Positions 7,555 through 19,317 of a DNA stretch of 64,000 nucleotides are shown here, piece after piece. The stretch is from positions 434,001-498,000 of the forward strand of contig CAVUHC010000006.1 of assembly GCA_963741135.1 (NCBI GenBank), read 5' to 3'. A program made the position numbers and the translations under genes. This stretch comes from Gp6-AA40 sp963741135. GTDB lineage: Bacteria; Acidobacteriota; Vicinamibacteria; Vicinamibacterales; UBA2999. The first letter of the stretch is position 1. Each line of letters begins with the position of its first letter. Under the pieces are notes generated by a model that was not told the DNA's origin, did not search any database, and saw only the letters and a list, made by a program, of their open reading frames with translations.

Positions 7555-10554
7555 TCACACCCCGCACGACTCGACTCGTGCGGGCGGCGGATCTCCGGTC
7601 TTTCCGAAGCGCACTCGCCGCGCTCGCCACCGATGGCTCTCCGCTCGATGCCCGCGATCGTCTGGTAATCGTTCCCACGCGCGCGGCCGCCGCTCATCTG
7701 GTCCGTTCGATCGAGGACCGGATGGCCGGGAGTGCCGACGCGGTCGTTCTTCCGGATTTCGTGACGCGCGGCGAGCTGTACCGAGCGGCTGTTCGATCGG
7801 TTGAGTGAGGCGCATGCTGAGGCTTCGCCCTACACCGCGGCTGAGCGCGAAGCGCTGCTGACTGTCGCGTGCCGCACCGCAATGGCGGCGGGCGCCGACC
7901 CGCCGTTTCGTGTCAGACCGGGCCTCGTCGCGGCGATGCTCGAATTCTTCGATTCGCTGAAGCGTCATCAGAAGACCATCGACGATTTCGAGCGGTTGAC
8001 GATGACACGGCTCGAGGCGGGCTCGGGCCTGGACCGCGGCGCGGACAGGCTGATTCGGCAGACGCGATTCTTTGTTGCCGCCTTCCGCGACTTCGAGACG
8101 CGCTGTGTCGAAGCCGGTGGCGTCGACGAACACGCCATGAGGGCCGAAGTGCTTACGACGTCCGCCGATCGCCCCTTGCGGCACATCATCGTTGCCGTTC
8201 GCGACCGTGCTGGCGATCCGTACGGCCTGCACGCCGTGGATTGGGATGTGCTGGCGCGCGTGCCCGGCCTCGAGAGGCTCGATGTCGTGGTGACAGACAC
8301 GACCGTGGCGGGCGCATTTCACGAGCGCATTCACCAGTGGCTTCCGGGGATCGAGGAGGTGCGCCTCGACCCGCCTTCGCCAAAGGCTTCGGCGGGGCAA
8401 GCCGCCTCCGCGTTACCGGAGCCTGTCCTTGTCGTGTCATCCAGCGGCGCGCACGTGCACACGGCGCGCGATCGCGAGGAGGAGGTTGCGGGTTTCGCGA
8501 GACGGGTACGGGCAACCTCACGCGCGGGCGACGCCCTCATGCTCGATCGCATGGCGCTCGCCGTGCGTCATCGCCTTCCGTACGTCTATCTGGCCACGGA
8601 CGTCTTCCGGTCGGCCGGCATTCCGTGTCAGATGTTCGACGCCCTGCCGCTGGCAGCCGAGCCGTATGCTGCCGCGCTCGATGTGGTCTTCTCGTTCGTC
8701 AGTGCCAACTTTGCGCGCGTGCCGGCAATTGCGTTGTTGCGATCGCCGCACTTCACATTTCCCGCTCGTGACACCGATTCACTCCGTGCTGGAGATGTCG
8801 CAGCCCTGGACCGCGAGCTCAGCGAGGCGGGCTACCTCGGCGATCTCGAGACGCTCGAACGCCTCGTCCAGTCATGGCAGAGCGACGGGTCGCGTGCGCC
8901 GGAAGGTGCGCGAAGGGCCGGCGTTGTGCTGTACGGGGTCGCGCGAGAGCTTGCGCCTCTCACGTCGAGCGCGGACGTTGCGATGCACCTCGATCGCCTT
9001 CTCGCGTTCCTGACCGCGCACGACAGCCTGCCGGGGCCGGACCCGGACCCCGAGGATTTCCTTCGCGCGAGGCAACTTCGCGCCCGCGCCGCCGTTCATG
9101 CCCTGCTCCGCGCGCTTCGTGACGCGTATGTTCGTTTCGACGGCACGATTGCCGAGTTCGATGAGATCGCTGCAATGGTTCGGCGGGGAATTGAGGCGCA
9201 CACGTTTGCGCCACGCAGCGGAGACTCAGGGGTGCACCTGGTCGATGCCGAAAGCGCCCGCTTCGGCGAGTTCGACTTCGTGCAGCTGGCAGGTCTCGTC
9301 GATGGCGAATGGCCTGACCGTCCACGACGCAACATCTTCTACTCGCCTGCGATCCTGCGGGACCTTGGCTGGCCGGCCGATGCGGATCGGGTCGAAGGCG
9401 CCCGCGCATCTTTCGTGGATCTCCTGCGTCTGCCTTCGAAGCAGCTCGTCGCGTCGACGTTCTCGCTCGAACTCGATTCCGTCGTTGGACCTTCGACATT
9501 CGTCGACGAAATTGACAAGGCACTCGACAGGGTGGAGGCGGGTCTTCAGACCCGCCCCTGCGCTGTGGGCGCCTCACGTGTTTTTGAATACGAGGCACTC
9601 GGCCTCGCTCCAATCAACACATCCGCGCTCAGCGATGGAGCACGCGCGTGGGCTGAGCGCCGCCTGCAGACCCCGGCAGACCCCGCTCTTCGCGGACGCA
9701 CTGCCGGACACGTGGCGAAGGCCTACTCGGTCAGTGCCCTCGAGCGGTACCAGGACTGTCCATTCAAATTCTTCGCCTCCGACGTACTAAAGCTCGACGA
9801 GCTGCCCGAGGACGAGCCGGCACTGTCTCCACGCGCGCGCGGCCGATTCATCCATGAGGTATTCCAGCGCTTCTTCCAGCAGTGGGACGCCCGCGGCGGC
9901 GGGACGATCACCTCCGAACGGATGGACGAGGCGCGCGCGGTCTTTTCCGAGGCCGCGGAACCGTTGCTCGATCGGCTTCCAGAAGCCGACGCCGCTCTCG
10001 AACGCACCAGGCTTTTCGGCTCGGCGATCTCCGTGGGGATTGTCGACGTCGTTCTAGGGCTCGAAGCGGCGCGACCCGTGGAGGTCATTGAGCGGTGGCT
10101 CGAGTACCGGCTCGAGGGAGAGTTTTCGCTTGGCGCGGCAGGCGGCCGCCGCATTCCGCTCAAAGGGGTCGCTGATCGTATCGACCTGCTTGCCGATCGC
10201 CGCCTGCGCGTCATCGACTACAAGTCCGGCTACGCGCCTCAGCCCAGGCGCGCGCTGCAAGTCCCGGTATACGCGCTATGCGCACAGGAGCGATTGGCCG
10301 AACAGCGGGGCGGCGACTGGACGGTTGACGAGGCGGCATACATCGCGTTTAGCGGGAAACGGTCGCTGGTCCCGGTGATCAAAGCTGGGAAGGCAGATCA
10401 GGACGAGGTTCTGACAGACGCGCGCACGCGGTTGCTCGCCATCATTGAAGGCGTCGAGCGCGGCGAGTTTCCACCGCGGCCACACGAGCCGCGGATCTGC
10501 ACGTATTGCGCGTATCCATCGGTGTGTCGGAAGGATTACGTCGGTGACGAGTAA
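7551..10554 (+). CDS. addB: AddB-like PD-(D/E)XK nuclease subunit, one frame break
   Basis: About 1000 residues once a single extra base near 7783 is removed. The N-terminal 76 residues are in one frame (ending FVTRGELY) and the rest in the next (QRLFDRLSEA). The C-terminal third carries the nuclease motif VIDYKSG. The iron-sulfur cysteines are one in YQDCPFKFF and three in CTYCAYPSVC, the hallmark of the AddB/RecB nuclease fold with a 4Fe-4S staple. With AddA it should process double-strand DNA ends for RecA-dependent repair in the cytoplasm. The GTG start overlaps the preceding stop (GTGA), and the end overlaps addA by 11 bases, indicating an operon. Confidence 0.85.
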
Positions 10555-13500
10555 TTTCCGGCTGCCGTTCGACGTGCAGGACGCCGCAGTCGAGACGCGT
10601 ATCGACGCACGCGATCGCACCGGGCGCGAGCGTGCCGTCGACCCGCGCTACAACGTCGCGCTCGAGGCCTCCGCCGGCACCGGTAAGACACGCGTGCTCG
10701 TCGACCGCTACATCAACCTGCTCCGCGCCGGCGTCGATCCGTCCAATATCCTCGCGATCACGTTCACGCGCAAAGCGGCCACCGAGATGCGCGAGCGAAT
10801 CATGACGACGCTGCAGGCCGCGGCCGGCCGCGGCGAGATTCCGAACGCGCGCTGGCGCGAGCTGCGCGATCGGACCGACGACATCGGGATCAGCACTATC
10901 GACGCGTTCTGTCTGTCGCTGCTCCGGGAGTTTCCGCTCGAGGCCGACCTCGACCCGGGGTTCGACGTGGCCGACGAGACCGAGGTGCCTCGTCTCGTCG
11001 ACGAGTCGCTCGACCGGGCGTTGCGCACCTGCCGGAACCTGGCGCGCGAGGATGAGAACGTCGCGCTCGTCTTCGCCCAGCTCGGCGACCGTCGGGCGCG
11101 GCGGGGCCTTGCCGCGCTGCTCACGCGCAGGCTTGTCGCGCCTGGCGTACTGAAGGCATATCTCGAGACGGGGCCGCGGGATCTCGACGTATCGGTCGCG
11201 AGCCGGAATGCCGCCCAGGCACTCCTCGAGGTGTTTACCTCGATGCCGGGCGGCCTCGCGCGTTTTCTCGATTCGGGTCCGCCGGAGCCTCCGTTTCTCC
11301 TTCTCAGCCGGGACCTCCGAAGGATTCGCGATGCCGTGGAGCAGGACCGCCTTCTCGATCCGCCTGGCGTCCAGGCGGCCTGGGCGCGCGCGCGCGACCA
11401 TTTTCTGACGCAGGAAGGCGAGCCGCGAAAGAAATTGCCGTTTGCGCGAGCGCTCTTCGTGCGAGAAGCCGCGTGGACGACGCATCGCGACCTGGTCCTC
11501 GCCCACGCGCCCGCCATCAAGCAGGCTGGCGCCCGCTACAAGCGAGATCTGAATGTCCTGGTGTCGCGAGGCATCCTTCGAATGTACCGCGTCGCGGAAA
11601 CCGAGTACCGGCGCACGCTGGACGCGCACGCGGTCCTCGACTTCTCGGACCTGCTGCTGCGGGCAATCGACCTCCTGCGGCACATGGAGGAATTTTCGCA
11701 GAGCCGGTATCGTCTCGAGTCCCGCTACCATCACGTGCTCGTCGACGAGTTCCAGGACACCAGCCGGGCCCAGTGGGAGCTCGTCTCGCTCCTCGTCCAG
11801 TCCTGGGGCGAAGGGGCCGGCCTCGCGTCTTCCGGTCCGTTATCGCCATCCATCTTCATCGTTGGGGACCGGAAACAGTCCATCTACGCGTTCCGCGACG
11901 CCGATGTCTCCGTCCTCCAGGACGCGGGCCGGTATCTCGAGGCACTTCGCCCCGGTGGGGACGTGCGCCGATCGATTTCACGCAGTTTTCGATCGGTCCC
12001 CGCGCTGCTCGCGTTCGTGAACGACGTCTGCCATGACATGCAGAAAGCCGACGGACGGCGTGATGCGTTCCGATACGACGAGGAGGATCGCTTCCCTTTG
12101 GAGGGCGCCGCGCTCGAGACGGTGTCCGACGCGATCGGCCTCGTCATAGGAGACACTCCGGAGGCATGCGCGGACATGACGGCGGCTGAAATCGCGCGGC
12201 TGATTGCAGAACAGGCGACCGTTCGCGACAAGGAAACGGGTGTCCGCCGTCCGATCACGCCCGCCGACGTGGCCATCCTGTTTCGGACACGGGAAACGCA
12301 TCGCGAATTCGAGGCCGCGCTCGAGCAGCGCGGAATCGCTTCGTACGTCTACAAGGGGCTCGGGTTCTTCGACGCGGATGAGATCAAGGACGTCCTCTCG
12401 CTGTTGTGGTACCTGGCGGATCCGCTTTCGAATCTCCGCGCGGCCTCGGTGTTGCGGTCGCGCTTCGTGCGCCTGTCTGACGATGGATTGCGGCTGCTGG
12501 CGCCGGGCCTCGCTGCAGCCTTGCGACGGATCGCGTCCGTCGGTCGTCGCGCTGGAATCGGGCAGACGCCCGCGCCCTGGCCCAGGCGCGCGAGGCGTTC
12601 GACACGATGGCGAGGCCTTGTCGATCGGATACCGCCGGCCGAGCTCCTCGATCTGATCCTGGCGGAGTCGGCGTACTTCGTCGAAATGCGGGGTCCACGC
12701 TTCGCGCAGGCGCGTGAGAACCTGAAGAAGATGCGCGCCCTGATTCGGCGTATGCAGAACCGCGGCTACGCCACGCTCGGGCGCATCGCCGCTCACCTCG
12801 ATCGGCTTGCCGTCGGCGACGAGTCGAACGCCGTGATTGACGCACTCGACGCCGTGAACCTGATGACCGTGCACGCAGCCAAAGGACTCGAGTTTCCGAT
12901 CGTCTTCCTCGTCAACCTGGCGCGTGGGACCGGCAGCTATCGTGACCCGATTCGCGTGTCCGCGAACCCGGGCAGCGACGACGTATCGGTCGCGGTCGGC
13001 GATTTCCGCTCTGACGCCGACGAAGATGACGGCGACGAAGGAACGGGAGGAAACCAAGCGCCTGCTTTACGTCGCGTTGACGCGCGCGCGCGATCGTCTG
13101 TATCTCGGGTCCGCGTTGAAAGACGGGATCCTGCAGCCGGGACGGGGCAGCCTCGCCGAGGTATTGCCCGCGTCGCTCGTCGAGCAGATGTCGATCGCCG
13201 ACGGCCATCTGTCCATGACGGAATGGCGTGCATCCTCTGGCGCGGTCCATAGACTGTTGCGCTGCCCGGCTCCCGATGCCGCCGCTTCGTGTCTCCCGGA
13301 TCCCCGATCCCGGATCCCCGATCCCCGATCCCTGCGTGATACCCCCATCGACGACTTCGGTCCACTCGTCGACGCCGCGCTTCCACGGACGTCGATCGCA
13401 GCGGCAATTGCCTCGGCTGGCGAGTACGGCCCTCTGCGCCGTGCAGGCCAGGAATCAGATCGGCTCGTTGGCACGCTCGTGCATCGTCTGCTACAGCGAT

Positions 13501-13902
13501 TCGGTCTGGCCGAGGCGTCGGTGCAACCGGTTCGCGAGGTCGCGGCGCGGCTCGTCCGGCAAGAAGAGATCGATGAGAGCGGCGATGTTCGCGCGCTGGT
13601 CGAAGCGGCAGTCTCGACGTACACGGCGATCTGCGCGCGCGACGATGTGCGAGCGCTCTACATGTCAGGGAAGAAGCTGCACGAAGTGCCATTCACGATG
13701 GTCCGTCGACGGCCGTTTCCTCCGCGGCACGGTGGATTGCCTCGTGCAAACGGCGTCCGACCGTTTCACCGTCCTCGAGTTCAAGACCGGGCAAGAGCGA
13801 TCGGAGCATCGTGCGCAGATAGACCTCTATCAGCGGGCGATGCAGCAGGTATTTCCCGACTGCAAAGTGGACGCGCGATTAATCTACGCTGGAGCGCCCT
13901 GA
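10544..13902 (+). CDS. addA: AddA-like UvrD-family helicase-nuclease, several frame breaks
   Basis: An ATP-dependent DNA end-processing helicase/nuclease of about 1117 residues when five single extra bases (12525, 12560, 12612, 13037, 13697) are removed. The helicase motifs are intact: EASAGTGKT (I), ITFTRKAATEMRE (Ia), STIDAFCLSLL, LVDEFQDTSRAQW (II), IVGDRKQSIYAFRDAD (III), LMTVHAAKGLEFPIVFL (V) and ETKRLLYVALTRARD (VI). The C-terminal nuclease has VDGRFLRGTVDCLV, then VLEFKTG and AQIDLYQRAM. The GTG start lies inside the end of addB. A repeated GATCCCC-type tract at 13294-13333 sits in the linker between helicase and nuclease. The breaks look more like sequence errors than decay, because every motif survives. 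Confidence 0.85.
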
Positions 13903-13999
13903 GCGTCCTAATTGCATATTCGGCTGCTGTTTGCACGGTTATTCAGGCGAACATGGTGCTAAAACAAGCTCGACTGCGCAGATCGAGCCCAATTCTGCA

Positions 14000-14028
14000 T
14001 TGCGGATGCAGATCCCATCTCCTACAAT
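14000..14028 (+). promoter_or_regulatory. Candidate sigma-70 promoter
   Basis: TTGCGG (14000-14005) and TACAAT (14023-14028) are spaced 17 bases apart, close to the TTGACA-N17-TATAAT consensus. They sit just before the AAGGAG ribosome site of the zinc-ribbon gene. Transcription would begin about 14035, leaving a very short leader. Confidence 0.45.
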
Positions 14029-14047
14029 CGGTTTAAGGAGTTCGCTA

Positions 14048-14293
14048 TTGACCACCAATGAGGAGACCCGAGTGGCGCTGACGTGTCCCAGTTGCGGTAA
14101 CGACCAGAACTTTCTGGTGAAGACCCTGCAGATGCACGTCGTGCACCTCGACGATTCGCGCGTGGAAGTGTCGGAAGAAGGACGTCCCGCGGTTCTGGAA
14201 GTGCTGTGCGACGAGTGCGAGACCGCACTCAGCATCGACGACATGGAAGAAGGCCTGCGTAAAGAGCTGCTGCTGACGCTCGGCGCGCGCTGA
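14048..14293 (+). CDS. Small zinc-ribbon protein
   Basis: An 81-residue protein with two CxxC knuckles, CPSCGN near the N-terminus and CDEC near residue 60, forming a probable zinc ribbon. The start is chosen at the TTG at 14048, because TAAGGAG sits 6 bases upstream; a GTG at 14072 is the alternative. The middle is charged and beta-rich (MHVVHLDDSRVEVSEEGR), and the end is helical (MEEGLRKELLLTL). Such small ribbons may bind RNA or protein. It follows addA but probably has its own promoter. Confidence 0.65.
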   Translation: MTTNEETRVALTCPSCGNDQNFLVKTLQMHVVHLDDSRVEVSEEGRPAVLEVLCDECETALSIDDMEEGLRKELLLTLGAR

Positions 14294-14315
14294 CGCGCGT
14301 CGCGCCGCCCCTTTC

Positions 14316-14482
14316 TCAGCCCGCCTCGTCCTCGGCTTCCTCGAAGTAGTCGCATTCAGGGCAGACCCACTCACGGAATTCGAGCCGTCTTGGTCTGTGT
14401 CGAGCCCGGCACGCGATTCGGTGATTTCGCGTTCGCGCAGCCGCATCGTCTCACCGCACATCGGACATTCTTTTGCGGCCAT
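14316..14482 (-). CDS. Small CPMC/CPEC zinc-ribbon protein, frame broken
   Basis: About 54 residues when two extra bases (14401 and 14414) are removed; one missing base would also restore the frame. The N-terminus is MAAKECPMCGETMRLREREI and the C-terminus EWVCPECDYFEEAEDEAG, a recognisable short family with one zinc site built from CPMC and CPEC. It is divergent from the DnaJ-like gene, 40 bases away. The function is not known. The short length hides it from simple open-frame searches. Confidence 0.6.
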
Positions 14483-14522
14483 TGACTTCTCCCTGGACGG
14501 ACCCTATCGTAACAGCAGTTTC

Positions 14523-14994
14523 ATGGCGCTGGAATACGTTTCGACCTTTCGGCGGACACGCGCTCGCGGTGCACGGCGGGGAAGAGACCCGCCACGATCG
14601 CCGCTGGTTCGCCGACGAGGTCGTCGTCGATTTTCCGTCGGTGGCGCCGGCGGTCGAGCGCATGCGCAGTGCGTTCCTCGCCGACGAGCGCGCCGCGACG
14701 ATGACGGCCGCGATTCAGCTCTCGCGACGCGAAGCGAACGAGGGCGCGACGGTGCCGCTCGCAGTGCCGGTGCGCTGCACGTGTCGCGCATGCGGTGGTC
14801 GCGGCGAGACGTGGGCGCAGCCGTGCACGCGGTGCGCCGGAAGCGGCATCGAGCTCCTGCATCACCAGGTGCACGTCACGGTTCCAGCCGGCGTCGAGGA
14901 CGGCGCCTGCTTCCATTTCTCCGTCGCACCCCGACACGACCTCTCCACGCGCATCGAGCTGCGCGTGCTCGTCAGCCCGCCTCAGCGCGGCTGA
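14523..14994 (+). CDS. DnaJ-like zinc-finger and C-terminal domain protein without J domain
   Basis: The ATG at 14523 starts MALEYVS. Removal of one extra base at 14543 joins it to the main frame (PFGGHALAVHGGEETRHD), giving about 156 residues. The centre has two CxxC motifs spaced like half of a DnaJ zinc finger, CRACGGRGE and CTRCAGSG. A beta segment follows (HHQVHVTVPAGVEDGACFHF) that resembles the DnaJ substrate-binding domain. No J domain with HPD is present, so it cannot stimulate DnaK in the usual way. It may be a holdase-like factor. It is probably co-transcribed with the membrane protein 6 bases downstream. Confidence 0.6.
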
Positions 14995-15000
14995 GGACCG

Positions 15001-15397
15001 GTGGAACGGCACGTCACGATCCTCGCCATTCTCTGCAGCCTGTGGGGCGCGCTTGCGATGCTCGTCGGGGTGTCGCTGCTGCTGCTGTCGGTGGGGGCGA
15101 TTGCGATTCTCTTCAGCCCGGACGGCCGCGCGGTGACGTTCGCCGCCGGCCTGACCGCCACCGCATTCGCCGTCATGGGCGCCGTCGCGCTCGTCTGGGG
15201 CGGCCGCGCACGTCGGCGCCAGCGTGCTGCTTCGCCGACGTCAGGCGGCCGGGCGCGTCCTGACGCTCGGCCTGGCCGTCGTCAATCTGCTCGTCCTGCC
15301 GTTCGGCACCGCGCTCGGCATCTACGCGATGTGGATTCTGCTGACCAACGACGGCCGCCGCCTCTTTGAGCCCACATTCGCGACACCGGTGACTTGA
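15001..15397 (+). CDS. Small membrane protein, one frame break
   Basis: A protein of about 131 residues if one extra base near 15208 is removed. There are three or four hydrophobic segments: ILAILCSLWGALAMLVGVSL, GAIAILF, LTATAFAVMGAVALVWG and, after the break, LTLGLAVVNLLVLPFGTALG. The C-terminus (YAMWILLTNDGRRLFEP) matches a pattern common in small acidobacterial inner-membrane proteins. The GTG start follows the DnaJ-like stop by 6 bases. No catalytic motif is seen. Confidence 0.55.
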
Positions 15398-15402
15398 GAC
15401 AA

Positions 15403-15469
15403 GCCACGGAGGCACGGAGGCGCGGAGACATCTTGGAAACAAAGCTCCGTGTTTCCGTGTCTCCGTGGC
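15403..15469. repeat. CCACGGAG-family hairpin repeat
   Basis: A left arm of CCACGGAGGCACGGAG type (15403-15430) and a right arm of CTCCGTG/TCTCCGTGGC type (15445-15469) form a long imperfect hairpin between two genes. Related copies lie at 25171-25269 and 52804-52900. The element could fold in RNA and act as a terminator or stabiliser. Confidence 0.75.
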
Positions 15470-15508
15470 CCGTCTCACCGGGTTGCCCGGGCGGATTAAG
15501 ATAGCAGG

Positions 15509-16616
15509 ATGGCAGCCACGCCGGACCGCGACGCAGTGCTGAACGCGCTTCGCGTCGTCATCGATCCCGACCTTCGCCGCGACATCGTGTCGCTCGGCTT
15601 CATCAAGGATCTCTCGCTCACCGACGGCAACGTCTCGTTCGCGATCGAGCTGACAACCCCGGCGTGTCCCGTCAAGGATCAGATGCGCGACCAGGCGATC
15701 GCCGCGGTGCGCGCGTTGCCGGGCGTGACGATCGGTCGACGTTCGGATGACGGCGAACGTGCGGTCGGTCTCGGCGCCGGAAACCGGACGCCCGCCGCTG
15801 CCAGGCGTGAAGAACGTGATTGCGGTCGGCGCAGGAAAGGGTGGCGTCGGCAAGACGACGGTCGCCGTGAACCTCGCGCTCGCGCTCGCGCGATGCGGCA
15901 GCCGCGTCGGCATTCTCGACGGCGACATCTACGGACCGAACGTGCCGATCATGCTCGGGCTGACGAACGACGCAGCTCACGACCGACGGAAAGCAGATCG
16001 TCCCGGCGGAGAAGCATGGCGTGCAGGTCGTGTCGATGGGGTTCCTGACCTCCGACGATGCGCCGGTCATCTGGCGCGGTCCGATGCTCCACGGCGCCAT
16101 TCAGCAGTTCTTCCGCGAGGTCGCGTGGAAAGATCTCGACTACCTGATCGTGGACATGCCGCCCGGCACTGGCGACGTCGCGCTCAGCCTCAGCCAGACG
16201 GTGCCTGTCGTCGGATCGATCGTCGTCACGACGCCGCAGAAGGTGTCGCTGGCCGACAGCCTTCGCGCGGTCCGGATGTATCAGAAGCTGAACATTCCCG
16301 CCGATCGGCATCGTCGAGAACATGAGCTATTACGCCTGCCCGAACTGTCATCACGAGGCCGACATCTTCGGACACGGCGGTGGCGAGAAACTTGCGACGC
16401 AACTCGACGTGCCGTTCCTCGGGCGTCTTCCCATCTATCAGCCGATCCGCGAAGGAAGCGACACCGGTGTGCCGATCGTTGTCAGCGAGCCGGGCTCGGT
16501 CGCCGGGCGCGCGTTCATGCACGGTGGCCGAACGTACGGCCGCGCAGGTGTCGATCGTCGCGCACAAGACCGCTGAAGCCAACAAAGGCAAGATTCCGCT
16601 GATCCAGGTTCGTTGA
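15509..16616 (+). CDS. mrp: Mrp/NBP35-type Fe-S carrier P-loop ATPase, four frame breaks
   Basis: About 367 residues when four single extra bases (15734, 15972, 16303, 16523) are removed. An N-terminal MIP18/DUF59 domain (residues 1-75, ALRVVIDPDLRRDIVSLGF) is followed by a deviant Walker A GKGGVGKTT, DGDIYGPNVP, VVSMGFL, the Walker B region YLIVDMPPGTGD and the cluster-binding CPNC before IFGHGGGEKLA. Such proteins bind and transfer Fe-S clusters in the cytoplasm. The four parts line up with the family order exactly, so the breaks are probably errors. The stop overlaps the TTG of the M16 peptidase. Confidence 0.9.
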
Positions 16617-17943
16617 GTGCGCCGGTGACGACCGCGATCGAGCTGCCATACACCAAGCGCACGCTTGCCAACGGTCTTGACGTCGTCGTCCACGAGGCTC
16701 GGCACGTGCCGATTGTGGCCGTCAATCTCTGGTATCACGTCGGGTCCAAGAACGAACGCCCGGGACGCACCGGCTTCGCGCATCTCTTCGAGCACCTGAT
16801 GTTCGAAGGGTCGGAGCACCACAACACCGGCTTCTTCATGCCGCTGCAGCAGGCGGGAGCGCTGCTGAACGGATCGACGAACACCGATCGCACCAACTAC
16901 TGGGAAGTCGTGCCGACGGGCGCACTCGAGCTGGCGCTCTGGATGGAATCGGATCGCATGGGTTATCTGCTGCCGGCGCTGACGCGCGAGCGGTTCGAGA
17001 CCCAGCGCGACGTCGTCCTGAACGAGCGGCGCCAGAACTATGAGAACCGGCCGTACGGCCTGGCGCTGATGGCGCTCACGTCGGCGCTGTATCCACCGGA
17101 TCACCCGTATCACTGGCTGACGATCGGCGCGGCGGACGACATCCGCGCGATGCAGTTCGAGGACGTGCAGGCGTTCTTCCGCACCTATTACCACCCGGCG
17201 AACGCCTCGCTCGCACTCGCGGGCGATATCGACACCGCAGCAGGCGTTCGAGCTCGCCGAACAAGTACTTCGGCGAGATTCCCGGAGGCCAGCCGCCGCA
17301 ACCGGTCGATGCCAGCGCCTCGCTGACGCGCGAGGTCCGTCTCATGCTCGAGGATCGCGTCGAGCTGCCGCGCATCTACGTGGCGTGGCATTCGCCGGCG
17401 ATGTTCGCAGCGGGTGACGCCGAGGCCGACCTGCTGGCAGATCTCCTCGCCAACGGCAAGACGTCGCGTCTCTACCGGACGCTGGTCTACGAGGAACGCG
17501 TGGCGCTCGACGTGTCGGCGTTCCAGCACTCGCGCGAATTGGGCAGTTTCTTCCTGCTCGCGTCGACCGCCGCGCCCGGCCGCTCGCTCACCGACATAGC
17601 CGCGATCATCGACCGGGAAATCCAGCAGATCGCCGACGAAGGTCCGACGGACGACGAGATGGAGCGGGGGATGGCGCAGGCCGAAGCCCATTTCATGTAC
17701 CGGCTTCAGACGGTCGGAGGCTTTGGCGGCAAGTCCGATCAGCTCAACACGTATAACGTCTTCCGCGGCGATCCGGATTTTTTTGCGGCTGACCTCGCGC
17801 GCTATCGTGACGCGACTCGCGAATCGGTGCGCGCCGCGGCGCGCGAGTACCTCGCCTTCGATCGGCGTGTTCTCCTGAGCGTCGTGCCACGCGGCCACGC
17901 GGCGGTCGCGCTGTCCGGTTCGGAACCGGTTTCCGTATCGTGA
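16613..17943 (+). CDS. M16 zinc peptidase, catalytic member of a pair, two frame breaks
   Basis: About 442 residues if extra bases at 17237 and 17259 are removed; the joins then read GDIDTQQAFELA and NKYFGEIP, as in the family. The inverted zinc motif HLFEH (in TGFAHLFEHLMFEGS) and the distal Glu region (ETQRDVVLNERRQ) mark it as catalytically competent. It should degrade or process peptides as a clamshell with a partner. No signal peptide is evident at the chosen TTG start. The next gene overlaps by GTGA and encodes the partner. Confidence 0.85.
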
Positions 17944-19317
17944 CGCGCGCCGATCGCTCACGTCTGCCTGCGCCCGGTCCCGATCCGGCATTTCGTTTGC
18001 CGTCCATCGTCAGGCACGAGTTGAAGAACGGGCTCAAGGTCCGTACCGTGGAGCACCGCAACGTGCCAATCGTCACGTTCGTGATGAAAGTCGACGGCGG
18101 CCTCGGCGCGGATCCTGGCGGAAGAGAAGGACTCGCGTCGATCACGGCAGACATGGTCGACGAGGGTACCGGTAATCTGTCCGCCATCGACGTCTCCGAT
18201 GCGCTTGCGCGGCTCGGCGCGGAGTACGACGTCGAGGTCGGGGCCGACGCCACGATGTTCGCGCTGACGACGCTGACGCGATTTGCCGAACGGGGCGCGA
18301 CGCTGCTGTCGAGGATTCTCACGAAACCCAGCATGCGCGACTCCGACTTCGATCGGGTCCGACAGCTTCGACTCGATCGACTGCGCCAGTTGAAGGATCT
18401 GCCGCCCGCTGTTGCGGAGCGCGCGTTTCTACGGCTGCTGTACCCGTCGCATCCGTACGGCCATCTGGCGATCGGGACCGATACGGCATTGCGTGAGTTG
18501 ACGCTGGATGAGGTCGTCGATTTTCACGCGTCGACATTTCTTTCATGGCGCGCCACGCTCGTCGTGACCGGGGCGATGCCGCACGCGGAGCTTGTCGGCT
18601 TGGCGGAGGAGGCATTCGGAGGGTGGAAGGGGGAGGAATCGGTGGCGAGCATCCCGCAGGCAGCGGCCGATCTCATGCCCGACTCTCCAGCGTCGTCGCG
18701 AATTGCGATCGTCCCTCGTGAAGGCGCGGCGCAGTCCGAACTGCGCATCGGTCACCTCGCCGCGCGGCGTGACACGCCCGATTACGCGCCACTGCTTGTG
18801 ATGAATGCGTTGCTCGGCGGGCAATTCGTGAGCCGCATCAACCTGAAGCTGCGCGAAGAGAAAGCGTTTACTTACGGCGCGCGGACAGGATTCGACTGGC
18901 GCCGGGGTCTTGGACCATTTTCGATGCAGGCGAGCGTTCACACCGCCGCTACCGCGGAGGCGATCGCCGATTCGCTCAAGGAGTTCGCGGACATTCGGGG
19001 CACGCGGCCCGCCGACGGAACAGGAACTGTCGCTCGCCAAAGCGTCGCTGACGCGCGGATACCCGCGGAACTTCGAGACCGCGCAGCAGGTCGCACGTTC
19101 AGTGGCTCAGCTGGCGCTGTTCGATCTGCCGGATACGTACTTCGAGGAGTTCGTGCCGCGCGTCAATGCCGTTGCCGCCGCCGACGTGACACGCGTGGCG
19201 GAGGCGTATCTCGATCCCTGGCGCGCCATCACCTTGGTCGTCGGCGATCACAAGGTCATTGAAGACTCGCTTCAGGCGCTCGGTCTTGGCGAGCTGCAGG
19301 TGCTGCCGCCGGAGTGA
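17940..19317 (+). CDS. M16 peptidase-like non-catalytic partner, one frame break
   Basis: About 458 residues after removing one extra base near 19006. It has the M16 fold (VRHELKNGLKVRTVEHRNVPIV, VDGGLGADPGGREGLASI, LREEKAFTYGARTGFDWRRG) but lacks the HxxEH motif, with GREGLASITADMVDEG in its place. It keeps the Arg/Tyr-type motif near LREEKAFTYGA that partner subunits use for substrate binding. The GTG overlaps the stop of the catalytic subunit, so the two should be made together as a heterodimer. A REP-type hairpin begins at its stop codon. Confidence 0.8.

Noticed and set aside
10442..11734. 430-residue minus-strand open frame
   Set aside because: It is antisense to the AddA-like helicase, whose motifs prove the plus strand; no domain is seen in the antisense product.
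13931..14047. Upstream extension of the zinc-ribbon gene
   Set aside because: The AAGGAG ribosome site and promoter-like boxes lie inside it, so translation should begin at 14048.
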